Source of the DNA: ZC4RG17 sp035304485
GTDB lineage: Bacteria; Actinomycetota; Acidimicrobiia; Spongiisociales; ZC4RG35
Direction of reading: 5' to 3'
Length of the DNA stretch: 12,876 nucleotides
Assembly: GCA_035304485.1 (NCBI GenBank)
Contig: DATGPZ010000187.1
Location: 1-12,876, forward strand
Below the pieces are notes generated by a model, which saw nothing but the letters and a program-made list of their open reading frames with translations, was not told the origin of the DNA and searched no databases. Numbering within the stretch: the stretch's first letter is position 1; the number at the start of each line of letters is the position of its first letter. The position numbers and the translations under genes are program-made. Shown here piece by piece: positions 6,229 to 12,793 of this stretch.

Positions 6229-7622
6229 GCCTCCTCACACCGGTCGAAAACGACCTCTATCCCACTGACGACGACTACCGGAGCCTTCTCGGACGCAAGC
6301 GCCGCCGTGCTTCCATATTCCAGGTCTTGTGCCTATCCGCCTTGGTCATAGCCGTGGTGGCGCTGGCGACCCTGGTCTACACGATCGTCAACGACTCGTT
6401 CGGTCTGGTAGCCGTCGTGAACGAGCGGGAGCCGGCCGAGGTGGTCGACGCTCTCGGCTACGACCCCGAAGTCGTGGCCCTGGCCGATGTGCCTTACGAC
6501 GACTTGGTCGGGCTCTTGGAGGACGCCGTGAGCAACGGGGTCGGCCGGCGCCTCGAGCGCGAGCAGCGCTTCTACGAAGACCGACTGCTGTTCGAATCGG
6601 AGCAGACCTGGAACGAGGTGTGTGCCACGGCGAAGCCTCCGACCGGGTGTACGGCCGGCGTCCGCGACAAGGCCTCCGTGCTGGCGCTGGTGCAGGAGCG
6701 GGTCATCGTCCCCGACGTCATCGCCACCAACCAGTTGGTGCCCTCGCTACTGGATCCGGAAGGCTTCGAAGCCGCGGTCGCCGAGGCGTTCGAAGCCGGA
6801 CGCTTCCCCGATCACTCTCCGACAGACATGAGGATCGAGTGGCGAGCGTGGCTCAATCCCACCTTCCTCACCACGCCCTCCAACTCGGTGCCCGAAGTCG
6901 CCGGTATCCGGACGGCGATTCTCGGCTCTACTTGGCTGGTGGCGATAACGATCCTGTTCGCAGTCCCGGTCGGTGTGGGTGCGGCCATCTACCTCGAGGA
7001 GTACGCCCGTCCTTCCCGATTCAAGGACTTCATCCAGACCAACATCTACAACCTGGCGGGCGTCCCCTCCATCGTGTACGGGATGTTGGGTCTGGCCATC
7101 CTGGTGCGGGCCCTGGAACCGGTCACGTCCGGCGCGTTGTTCACCGCCGGTGTCGCACCGTCCGAGAACGGCCGCACTCTGCTCGCTGCCGGGCTGACAC
7201 TCGGCCTGCTGACTCTTCCGGTGGTCATCATCAGTGCCCAGGAGGCCTTGCGAGCGGTCCCCACCTCGCTGCGTCAAGCGGCGATGGGCATCGGAGCTAC
7301 GAAGTGGCAGACGGTCAGGAGTCAGGTGTTGCCGGTGGCTTTGCCCGGCATCCTCACCGGCACGATCCTGGCCGTGGCCCGGGCGATCGGCGAGACCGCA
7401 CCCCTGATCCTGGTCGGGGCCGCCAGCTTCATCACGGTCGATCCTTCGGGCCCGTTCTCCAAGTTCACGGCTCTCCCCATCCAGATCTTCCAGTGGACCT
7501 CCTACCCCCAAGAGGAGTTCCACAGCATCGCGGCGGCGGCGAGCCTGGCCCTTCTCGTCCTCCTCCTGGTGCTGAACGCCGCCGCCGTCCTCCTTCGCAA
7601 TCGCTACGCCAGAAAGGCATGA
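6225..7622 (+). CDS. pstA: Phosphate ABC transporter permease PstA with large extracytoplasmic insertion
   Basis: The second channel subunit of the phosphate importer. It has 465 residues where ordinary PstA has about 290-300. The first membrane span is at 31-56 and the next at about 229-255. The roughly 170 residues between them (57-225) are hydrophilic and should lie outside the membrane; they contain two cysteines (133 and 142, in CATAKPPTGC) and acidic, helix-like stretches. The permease core is normal: AGVPSIVYGMLGL (278-290), the EAA-type loop at about 339-370 (QEALRAVPTSLRQAAMGIGA), and ARAIGETAPLILVG (385-398). AGGAG at 6215-6219 lies 5 nt before the ATG, which overlaps the pstC stop. 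The 3' end overlaps pstB by an ATGA. The reading frame is continuous, so the long loop is part of the protein, not a frameshift or fusion artefact. Confidence 0.94.
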   Translation: MSLLTPVENDLYPTDDDYRSLLGRKRRRASIFQVLCLSALVIAVVALATLVYTIVNDSFGLVAVVNEREPAEVVDALGYDPEVVALADVPYDDLVGLLEDAVSNGVGRRLEREQRFYEDRLLFESEQTWNEVCATAKPPTGCTAGVRDKASVLALVQERVIVPDVIATNQLVPSLLDPEGFEAAVAEAFEAGRFPDHSPTDMRIEWRAWLNPTFLTTPSNSVPEVAGIRTAILGSTWLVAITILFAVPVGVGAAIYLEEYARPSRFKDFIQTNIYNLAGVPSIVYGMLGLAILVRALEPVTSGALFTAGVAPSENGRTLLAAGLTLGLLTLPVVIISAQEALRAVPTSLRQAAMGIGATKWQTVRSQVLPVALPGILTGTILAVARAIGETAPLILVGAASFITVDPSGPFSKFTALPIQIFQWTSYPQEEFHSIAAAASLALLVLLLVLNAAAVLLRNRYARKA

Positions 7623-8479
7623 ACGTGACGTACGAATCGACCAAGCAGGAGACTCCCGCCGCCGTGGAGTCGGAGTCGCCTACCACTCCCGGGGCGGGCG
7701 CCATCATGCGGACCGAGGACCTGAACGTCTTCTACGGGACGTTCCGAGCTGTCGAGGACGTGACCATCGAGTTCGCCGATCGGGAGATCACGGCTCTGAT
7801 CGGCCCGTCGGGATGTGGCAAGTCGACAGTGCTGCGGTCTCTCAACCGGATGAACGACCTGATCCCGGGCGCCCGCGTCGAAGGCGGGGTCTTCTTCCAC
7901 GGACGCAGCATCTACGAACCGGGAGTCGACCCCGTCGAGGTGCGGCGTCGGGTGGGGATGGTGTTCCAGAAACCGAACCCGTTCCCGAAGTCGATCTACG
8001 AGAACGTCGCCTGGGGTGCCCGGATCAACGGATTCCGAGGGTCCCGTTCCGACCTCGACGACCTGGTGGAGAATGCCCTCACCCAAGCGGCCCTCTGGGA
8101 CGAGGTGAAGGACAAGCTGAACGAGTCCGGTTACTCCCTCTCGGGCGGCCAACAGCAGCGCCTCTGCATCGCCCGGGCGCTGGCGCCCAGCCCCGAGGTG
8201 CTGCTGATGGATGAGCCGTGTTCGGCGCTCGACCCGATCGCCACCCTCCGGATCGAGGAATTGATGCTCGACTTGAAGGAGGAGTACACGATCATCATCG
8301 TCACCCACAACATGCAGCAGGCGGGTAGGGTCTCGGATCGCACGGCCTTCTTCTCCGTGGATGTGGACGACCGCGGGCAACGAACCGGCAAGCTGGTCGA
8401 GTTCGACCAGACCGAGAAGCTGTTCACCTCGCCCAGCCGGAAGGAGACCGAGGACTACATCACGGGGAGGTTCGGCTGA
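7619..8479 (+). CDS. pstB: Phosphate ABC transporter ATP-binding protein PstB
   Basis: The ATPase that drives phosphate import, bound to the cytoplasmic face of PstCA. The 286 residues show all ABC motifs in order: Walker A GPSGCGKST (62-70), Q-loop MVFQKPNPFPKSIYENVAWG (114-133, with the PNPFPxSIYENV signature of PstB), LSGGQQQR (174-181), Walker B VLLMDEP (194-200), D-loop SALD (202-205) and switch His230. Residues 1-29 form a polar, low-complexity extension before the core start MRTEDLNVFYG; an alternative ATG at 7706 would remove it. I keep 7619 because it overlaps the pstA stop in an ATGA, the pattern seen at the neighbouring junctions. The end overlaps phoU by one base (TGATG). Confidence 0.96.
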   Translation: MNVTYESTKQETPAAVESESPTTPGAGAIMRTEDLNVFYGTFRAVEDVTIEFADREITALIGPSGCGKSTVLRSLNRMNDLIPGARVEGGVFFHGRSIYEPGVDPVEVRRRVGMVFQKPNPFPKSIYENVAWGARINGFRGSRSDLDDLVENALTQAALWDEVKDKLNESGYSLSGGQQQRLCIARALAPSPEVLLMDEPCSALDPIATLRIEELMLDLKEEYTIIIVTHNMQQAGRVSDRTAFFSVDVDDRGQRTGKLVEFDQTEKLFTSPSRKETEDYITGRFG

Positions 8480-9159
8480 TGTCGGAGACCCGTTCGGCCT
8501 TCCATCAAGAGATCGAGGACCTGGAACGAACGCTGCTGGGCGTGGCCGACCAGGCCGAGCTAATGGTGAGGAAGGCGGTGGCAGCCTTCACGGAGGGACG
8601 TCTAGACCTGGCGCAACAGGTGATCGCTGACGACGACGAGATCGACCGGACCTACCTCGAGGTGCACAACCGTTGGATGAACCTGATGGCTCTCCAGCAG
8701 CCCGTGGCCTCCGATCTCCGGCAGATGTCGATGCTGCTCCACATGAACACCACCCTGGAACGCATGGGTGACCAGTGCGTCAACATCTCGAAGATGGCGC
8801 TCGCCACAGAAGGCCTGCCGCGGGTGGAGGTGATCCGGGAACGTCTGCAAGAGATGTCAGACTTGGTCCGGGCGATGATCCGGGCCGGAATCGAGTCCGT
8901 GGTCCGCCGGGACGCCGACGAGGCTCGCCTCCTTCCAGCGATGGACGAACCGGTCGACCGTCTCAACCGGAACATGTACCAGGAGGTGGTCTCGGCGGGC
9001 CCCGATCCGAAACGCTTGGAGTGGGCGACCAAGGCGATGATGGTCTCGCGGGCTTTGGAGCGCGTAGGCGATCAGGTGGTCGACATCGGCGAGCAACTCG
9101 CCTTCCTCCTCACTGGAGAGATGGCCGAGTTCGACGACGTGGGGTTCTCGGATGTCTGA
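8479..9159 (+). CDS. phoU: Phosphate-specific transport system accessory protein PhoU
   Basis: A cytoplasmic helical protein that relays the state of the Pst transporter to the phosphate two-component system and damps signalling when phosphate is ample. The 226 residues are the usual length and form two PhoU repeats. Each carries the metal-binding E-x3-D motif: ERMGDQ with Glu94 and Asp98, and ERVGDQ with Glu194 and Asp198. RQMSMLLHMNTTLERMGD (81-98) and TKAMMVSRALERVGD (184-198) are repeat signatures. GGAGG at 8466-8470 lies 8 nt before the ATG, inside the end of pstB. The gene overlaps the response regulator by 8 bases, so the transporter, PhoU and regulator should be made from one transcript. 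Confidence 0.96.
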   Translation: MSETRSAFHQEIEDLERTLLGVADQAELMVRKAVAAFTEGRLDLAQQVIADDDEIDRTYLEVHNRWMNLMALQQPVASDLRQMSMLLHMNTTLERMGDQCVNISKMALATEGLPRVEVIRERLQEMSDLVRAMIRAGIESVVRRDADEARLLPAMDEPVDRLNRNMYQEVVSAGPDPKRLEWATKAMMVSRALERVGDQVVDIGEQLAFLLTGEMAEFDDVGFSDV

Positions 9160-9853
9160 CGGTTTCGCCGAGCGGATCCTGATCGTCGAGGACGAGGAGT
9201 CGTTGGTGGAGTCGATCCGCTTCACGCTCGAATCGGAGGGCTACGACGTGGTCACCGCCCATGACGGGGTCAGCGGCCTCGAGGCGGCTCGGCATGACAA
9301 CCCGTCGTTGATCCTGCTCGACTTGATGCTGCCGAAGATGTCGGGGATCGACGTTTGCCGTCACATCCGTCAGGAATCCGACGTTCCGGTGGTGATGCTC
9401 ACCGCCAAGGACGGCGAGGCCGACAAGGTCCTGGGCTTGGAGATGGGTGCCGACGACTACATCACCAAGCCGTTCTCCAGCCGAGAGCTCTTGGCTCGAG
9501 TTCGCGCCCACCTCCGCCGGGCAGGAAGGACCGGCACGCTGGCCGATGCCAACGAAGTCCTCCGGGGTGGCGCGATCGAGTTGGATGTCGATGCCCACGT
9601 GGTTCGGTTGGGGGGTACCGAGGTCCCGGTTCGGCCGAAGGAATTCGAACTGCTCGAGGTCCTGATGCGGCGCAAGAACCGTCTTTCCTCTCGCGAACTG
9701 CTCATCGACGAGGTGTGGGGCCCTTCCTATTTCGGCGACACGAAGACCCTCGATGTGCACATCAAGCGTCTGCGGGACAAGTTGGAGAAGGACCCTTCCA
9801 ATCCGGTCCACATCGTCACTGTCCGGGGCCTGGGCTACAAGTTCGTCGATTGA
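9152..9853 (+). CDS. OmpR/PhoB-family response regulator (PhoP/RegX3-like)
   Basis: Probable transcriptional activator of the phosphate-starvation genes. The 233 residues have a receiver domain (about 7-122) with acidic pocket Glu13-Asp14, phospho-acceptor Asp57 in LLDLMLPKMSG, Thr84 in MLTAK, and Lys106 in TKPF. A winged-helix DNA-binding domain follows (about 135-233) with RPKEFELL (161-168), the recognition-helix region TLDVHIKRLRDKL (199-211) and VRGLGYKF (224-231). It starts inside phoU (8-base overlap) and ends the operon. A sensor histidine kinase would normally be next to it, but the following gene is convergent and unrelated, so the partner must lie elsewhere. I leave the symbol empty because phoB, phoP and regX3 cannot be told apart from this sequence alone. 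The PHO box at 3977 is its most likely target. Confidence 0.95.
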   Translation: MSDGFAERILIVEDEESLVESIRFTLESEGYDVVTAHDGVSGLEAARHDNPSLILLDLMLPKMSGIDVCRHIRQESDVPVVMLTAKDGEADKVLGLEMGADDYITKPFSSRELLARVRAHLRRAGRTGTLADANEVLRGGAIELDVDAHVVRLGGTEVPVRPKEFELLEVLMRRKNRLSSRELLIDEVWGPSYFGDTKTLDVHIKRLRDKLEKDPSNPVHIVTVRGLGYKFVD

Positions 9854-9857
9854 GTGC

Positions 9858-10646
9858 TCAGGGAGCTCCAGGCAGGGACTCACAGGCGACCCCATCCCCG
9901 TTGCCGTCGAGATGGGCGACATCTCCGTAGTGGGGGGCGTAGAGGTCGAACCACTCCTGCGCTTCTCGCCAGGTCTCGAACGTGGTGCAGTTGACGGAGT
10001 CCCCGGGGTCTTCGGGGACCCCAGGCACGATCGGATCCAGCTCCAGCGCTCGGGCCAGGAACGACGCCATCTGGCTACGTGTCACCGGCTCGCCGGGGCA
10101 GTAGCGATCGTTGGTCGGCGGGTTGCATCCCCTGGTGACGCCGGCCGCCGCTAGAGCTTCGATCTGGGCTTCGAAGAGCGACCCGTCGTCGTCGACGAAG
10201 GAGTCGGATCCGGGTGGGGCGTAGCCGAAGGCGCGCTGCAAGAAGGCGGCCATCTGGTCACGGGTCACGGGTTCGTCCGGGCAGTAGCGGTCGTTGTCCG
10301 GCGGGTTGCAACCTCGGGTTATACCGGCCTCGAACAAGGCGTTGATGTCGGCTTCGAACACCGATCCCTGGTCGTCTATGAACCAGTCTTCGCTGGCGGC
10401 GGGAAGGCCGAGGGCGCGGACCAGAAAAGCGGCCATTTGCCCTCGGGTCACAGAATCGTCAGGGCAGAAGTGATGATTGGCGGGAGGGTTGCAGCCCCTG
10501 GTCACCCCGATGGCGGCGATTGCCTCGATGTTCTCTTCATGCACATCTCCGTCGTCGTCCACGAACGATCCTGGCAGCTCCGCAGCGTTCGCTGTCGTGG
10601 CGAGGATGAGAATTGCCGAGACCGTTGTCGCAATCCACCTCTGCAC
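9858..10646 (-). CDS. Secreted protein with three Cys-type SLH repeats and a C-terminal Excalibur calcium-binding domain
   Basis: A 262-residue secreted, probably cell-surface protein. A short signal peptide (1-22, ending ANAA) follows a GTG start at 10646. Three SLH-like repeats come next, each with RGCNPPxN, an aromatic residue before CP, then a VTR-x-QMAxFL helix. The cysteine pairs are 52/61, 113/122 and 174/183, repeating with a period of exactly 61 residues. The C-terminus (219-262) has NCTTF and DGNGDGVACE (247-256), the Excalibur pattern with ligands Asp247, Asn249 and Asp251 and cysteines 220 and 255. The GTG is chosen because it gives a clean signal peptide and TAGCGT lies 10 nt upstream (10657-10662, minus strand); the open frame extends further upstream without such support. 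The gene lies 40 bp downstream of the nuclease gene, so co-transcription is possible. Its stop is 4 bp from that of the convergent response regulator. Confidence 0.88.
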   Translation of the reverse strand: MQRWIATTVSAILILATTANAAELPGSFVDDDGDVHEENIEAIAAIGVTRGCNPPANHHFCPDDSVTRGQMAAFLVRALGLPAASEDWFIDDQGSVFEADINALFEAGITRGCNPPDNDRYCPDEPVTRDQMAAFLQRAFGYAPPGSDSFVDDDGSLFEAQIEALAAAGVTRGCNPPTNDRYCPGEPVTRSQMASFLARALELDPIVPGVPEDPGDSVNCTTFETWREAQEWFDLYAPHYGDVAHLDGNGDGVACESLPGAP

Positions 10647-10686
10647 AATGCGATAGACGCTAATCGTTCGACCTGTTACGCGACGC

Positions 10687-11715
10687 TTATCGCCCGTCGT
10701 AGTTGCGGAAATCGACGGTGTTCCCCGAGGGATCGAGAACGAAGACGGTGTCCCCGGAGTTGTTCCACACGGCCGAACCGGTGTTGCACCAGTAGAGCGA
10801 GTCGGCGGTGTCCTGACCGCATCCAGTGTGGAGACGAACCGTGGCATTGGGCCCGAGAGTGAAGCCGTCAGGGAAGCGATAGCGGTGGCTTGCCGACTCG
10901 TCTTTGATGGACCAACCGGTCAGGTCCACCGATCCGGTGCCCCGATTCACGATCTCGATCCACTCGTCGTTGAGGTTGTGGTTGTCGTCTCCGGCCGCGT
11001 CCGGATGGATGTCCCCTACACCGACGGCGGAGGCAGATGCGCTTCCGCAAGCGGATGGATCCCACAGGCCGATAGCGTCGTCTTGGGCTGCTCGCTGAGC
11101 GGCGTCGAGCACGTGCTGACGTGACGTGTCCGGCTCGTAGCCATGGGAAACGGCCAGACCCTCGCGCACCAGAGCCTCGTTGATGAACAGTTCCTGGTTG
11201 TATACATAGCGCAGCAGCCTTCCGTATTGATCTCGGTCGGACACGTCGGACTCCATCGTCACCGGACCGTTTCCTATCAGTTCGGCCAGACGTTCGGTGG
11301 CTTCGGTCGACAGGCACTCCCCCTGCTCAGGGGCATTGATCCCGATCAGCCGCACCCGTTCGTTGACGCCGTCGACCAGGGCCCGAAGGGTGTCGCCGTC
11401 GGTCACCGAGAGGACCTCCACCTCCACTCCCGGCCCGGATGAGGAGGGCTCAGAAGAGGTCGGAGACGGAGAAGCGGTGGTCGGAGGAAACGTGGTCGAT
11501 GGCACGGTCGCAGTCGTCTCTGAGGGCGATCCGGAGGTTGTCGGGGGAGGGGAGGGCGAGGTGGTATCGCGGTTGGGAGTGGTGACGGCACCGGCGGTTG
11601 GCGACGTCTCGAAAGAGTCGGTCGAGGTGGGTATTGCAGGCGAGATGCCACACGCGACCACGATCAGTGCTGACGTGACTACGGAGAGAATCTGGGACTT
11701 TTGACCTGTGGACAT
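10687..11715 (-). CDS. Lipoprotein with thermonuclease (SNase) and lamin-tail domains
   Basis: A 342-residue extracellular, membrane-anchored nuclease candidate. The signal peptide ends in lipobox VVAC with Cys22, and a Ser/Thr/Pro-rich linker covers about 25-95. The staphylococcal-nuclease-like domain (about 97-219) shows VTDGDTL (104-110, Asp108), VRLIGINAPE (121-130) with Arg122 and Glu130, and DQYGRLLRYVY (162-172) with Arg166. These match catalytic Arg35, Glu43 and Arg87 of staphylococcal nuclease; the calcium-ligand Asp40 position is Asn127, a substitution also common in the wider family. Residues about 232-338 look like a lamin-tail (LTD) domain: DEWIEIVNRG, DLTGWSIKD, NNSGDTVFVLDPSG and VDFRNY. 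The ATG at 11715 is chosen because it begins the lipoprotein signal; the open frame runs 39 codons further upstream without such a signal. It sits upstream of the SLH/Excalibur gene and is divergent from the collagen-like gene. Confidence 0.92.
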   Translation of the reverse strand: MSTGQKSQILSVVTSALIVVACGISPAIPTSTDSFETSPTAGAVTTPNRDTTSPSPPPTTSGSPSETTATVPSTTFPPTTASPSPTSSEPSSSGPGVEVEVLSVTDGDTLRALVDGVNERVRLIGINAPEQGECLSTEATERLAELIGNGPVTMESDVSDRDQYGRLLRYVYNQELFINEALVREGLAVSHGYEPDTSRQHVLDAAQRAAQDDAIGLWDPSACGSASASAVGVGDIHPDAAGDDNHNLNDEWIEIVNRGTGSVDLTGWSIKDESASHRYRFPDGFTLGPNATVRLHTGCGQDTADSLYWCNTGSAVWNNSGDTVFVLDPSGNTVDFRNYDGR

Positions 11716-11822
11716 CGGTGAAGTGCACACGGTAGACCAGAAACAGTTCACCTCGTCGTTAAAGATTTCGGCCGAATGGGTCGATGGGACGAGCCGTGAA
11801 TCTACGCGATCGAAGGAGAAGG
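11716..11822. promoter_or_regulatory. Divergent promoter region between nuclease and collagen-like genes
   Basis: This 107-bp gap must hold the promoters of both flanking genes. On the plus strand AAGGAG at 11813-11818 is the ribosome-binding site for the gene at 11823. On the minus strand a -10-like TACCGT (11729-11734 on the plus numbering) lies 13 nt before the nuclease ATG, and no Shine-Dalgarno sequence is evident for that gene. A single GTTCACC (11746-11752, plus) is present without a tandem partner. The assignments are tentative. Confidence 0.4.
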
Positions 11823-12686
11823 ATGCGTTCACGCCGAACCATAGCCATGGCCGTCACCGCCGCAGTACTCGCGGTAGGCAGTGTGGCAGTCGCCGCCCAG
11901 CAATTCGAAGACGTGCCCGAGGATCACGTCTTCAGCAAGGACATCGCCTGGATGGCCGAGAACGGGATCACCCGCGGATGCAACCCGCCGGACAACACCC
12001 GGTTCTGTCCGGACGATCCGGTGACCCGTGGCCAAATGGCGGCGTTCATGCACCGGTTCGCCGATACTCTCGGTGTCGAAGGGGCTTCCGGTGAGGACGG
12101 CGCCTCCGCCTACGAAATCGCCGTCGAGAACGGCTTCGAAGGCACCGAGGAGGAGTGGCTGGCGAGCCTGGCCGGGCCTCAGGGTGAGCAAGGTCCTCGA
12201 GGTGAGCAAGGCCCTCAGGGCGAGCCGGGGCAGGCACTGGTCGCACACGCGATCACTCCCGAGAACGAGGACTATCCCAACCCTCATGTCGGGTTCCTCC
12301 GTGTGGTCGATGTTCGTGGCGGAGCGGTGGGGCTCTTCCCCGATCCCGCTCTCGAGGAGCCGATAGTCGAAGTGACGATTGCCGAGCCGGGTACCTACAA
12401 GGTCGAGGGCGTGGTCCAGTTCTTCGACTTCACCGGTGATGCCGACACCACCGAGTACGGGTACACCCAGACGATGGTGGGCGACGAGATCATCGGCAGC
12501 CTGTGGACGGCGGACCTCCCCGATGACGGTTCCAACGGCGCCGTGGCCAGCGGGATGCAGATCATCGAGGTGACCGAGCCCAACACGGTCGTCAAGGTGA
12601 TCGGTGTCATCCGCGGCGACGACGACGGTGAAGGCGGCGTCGCAGGCGGAAACCTCATCGTCACCCGCCTCGCCGACGAAACCTGA
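11823..12686 (+). CDS. Secreted protein with one SLH repeat, a collagen-like tract and a beta-rich C-terminal domain
   Basis: A 287-residue exported protein. A signal peptide covers about 1-25 (MRSRR, then a hydrophobic core ending VAVAAQ). One SLH-like repeat (27-84) includes RGCNPPDN and FCPDDPVTRGQMAAFMHRF, with cysteines 53 and 62. The segment SAYEIAVENGFEGTEEEWL (95-113) is of the kind that often precedes collagen-like repeats in bacterial and phage proteins. Seven G-x-y triplets (118-138) follow, with Pro and Gln in the variable places. The rest (139-287) is rich in alternating hydrophobic residues (IVEVTIAEPGTYKVEGVV, TVVKVIGVIRG) and probably folds as a beta-sandwich, perhaps C1q/TNF-like. 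The ATG at 11823 is fixed by AAGGAG at 11813-11818 and the signal peptide. The function is unknown; a trimeric surface or adhesive protein is a reasonable guess from the architecture. Confidence 0.88.
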   Translation: MRSRRTIAMAVTAAVLAVGSVAVAAQQFEDVPEDHVFSKDIAWMAENGITRGCNPPDNTRFCPDDPVTRGQMAAFMHRFADTLGVEGASGEDGASAYEIAVENGFEGTEEEWLASLAGPQGEQGPRGEQGPQGEPGQALVAHAITPENEDYPNPHVGFLRVVDVRGGAVGLFPDPALEEPIVEVTIAEPGTYKVEGVVQFFDFTGDADTTEYGYTQTMVGDEIIGSLWTADLPDDGSNGAVASGMQIIEVTEPNTVVKVIGVIRGDDDGEGGVAGGNLIVTRLADET

Positions 12687-12694
12687 TACGAGCA

Positions 12695-12724
12695 GGAGAA
12701 GGGGCCCGTGGGGGTCCCTTCTCC
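12695..12724 (+). terminator. Hairpin, probable terminator after the collagen-like gene
   Basis: The arms GGAGAAGGG (12695-12703) and CCCTTCTCC (12716-12724) pair perfectly. The inner bases add one G-U pair and three G-C pairs, giving a 13-bp stem with a GTGG loop. It starts 8 bp after the stop at 12686. No T-tract follows, so it is less certain than the ppk1 terminator; it may act as a terminator of the GC-rich, tail-less type or as a 3'-end stabiliser. Confidence 0.6.
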
Positions 12725-12793
12725 ATCCAATCGCTGATTCGCTAGAGCGCGGTCCAGACGAGAGGCCGTGCGTGGAGAAAGGAAACCAGAGAG

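Noticed and set aside
9851..9880. The small palindromes TGAGTGCTCA and GGAGCTCC near the convergent stops as a bidirectional terminator.
   Set aside because: The stems are only four bases, have no adjoining T-tract and lie within or at the ends of the coding regions.
11746..11752. A GTTCACC heptamer between the nuclease and collagen-like genes as a PHO box.
   Set aside because: There is no tandem partner in 11-bp register, and the same heptamer occurs singly in at least five coding places in this window, so chance is a sufficient explanation.
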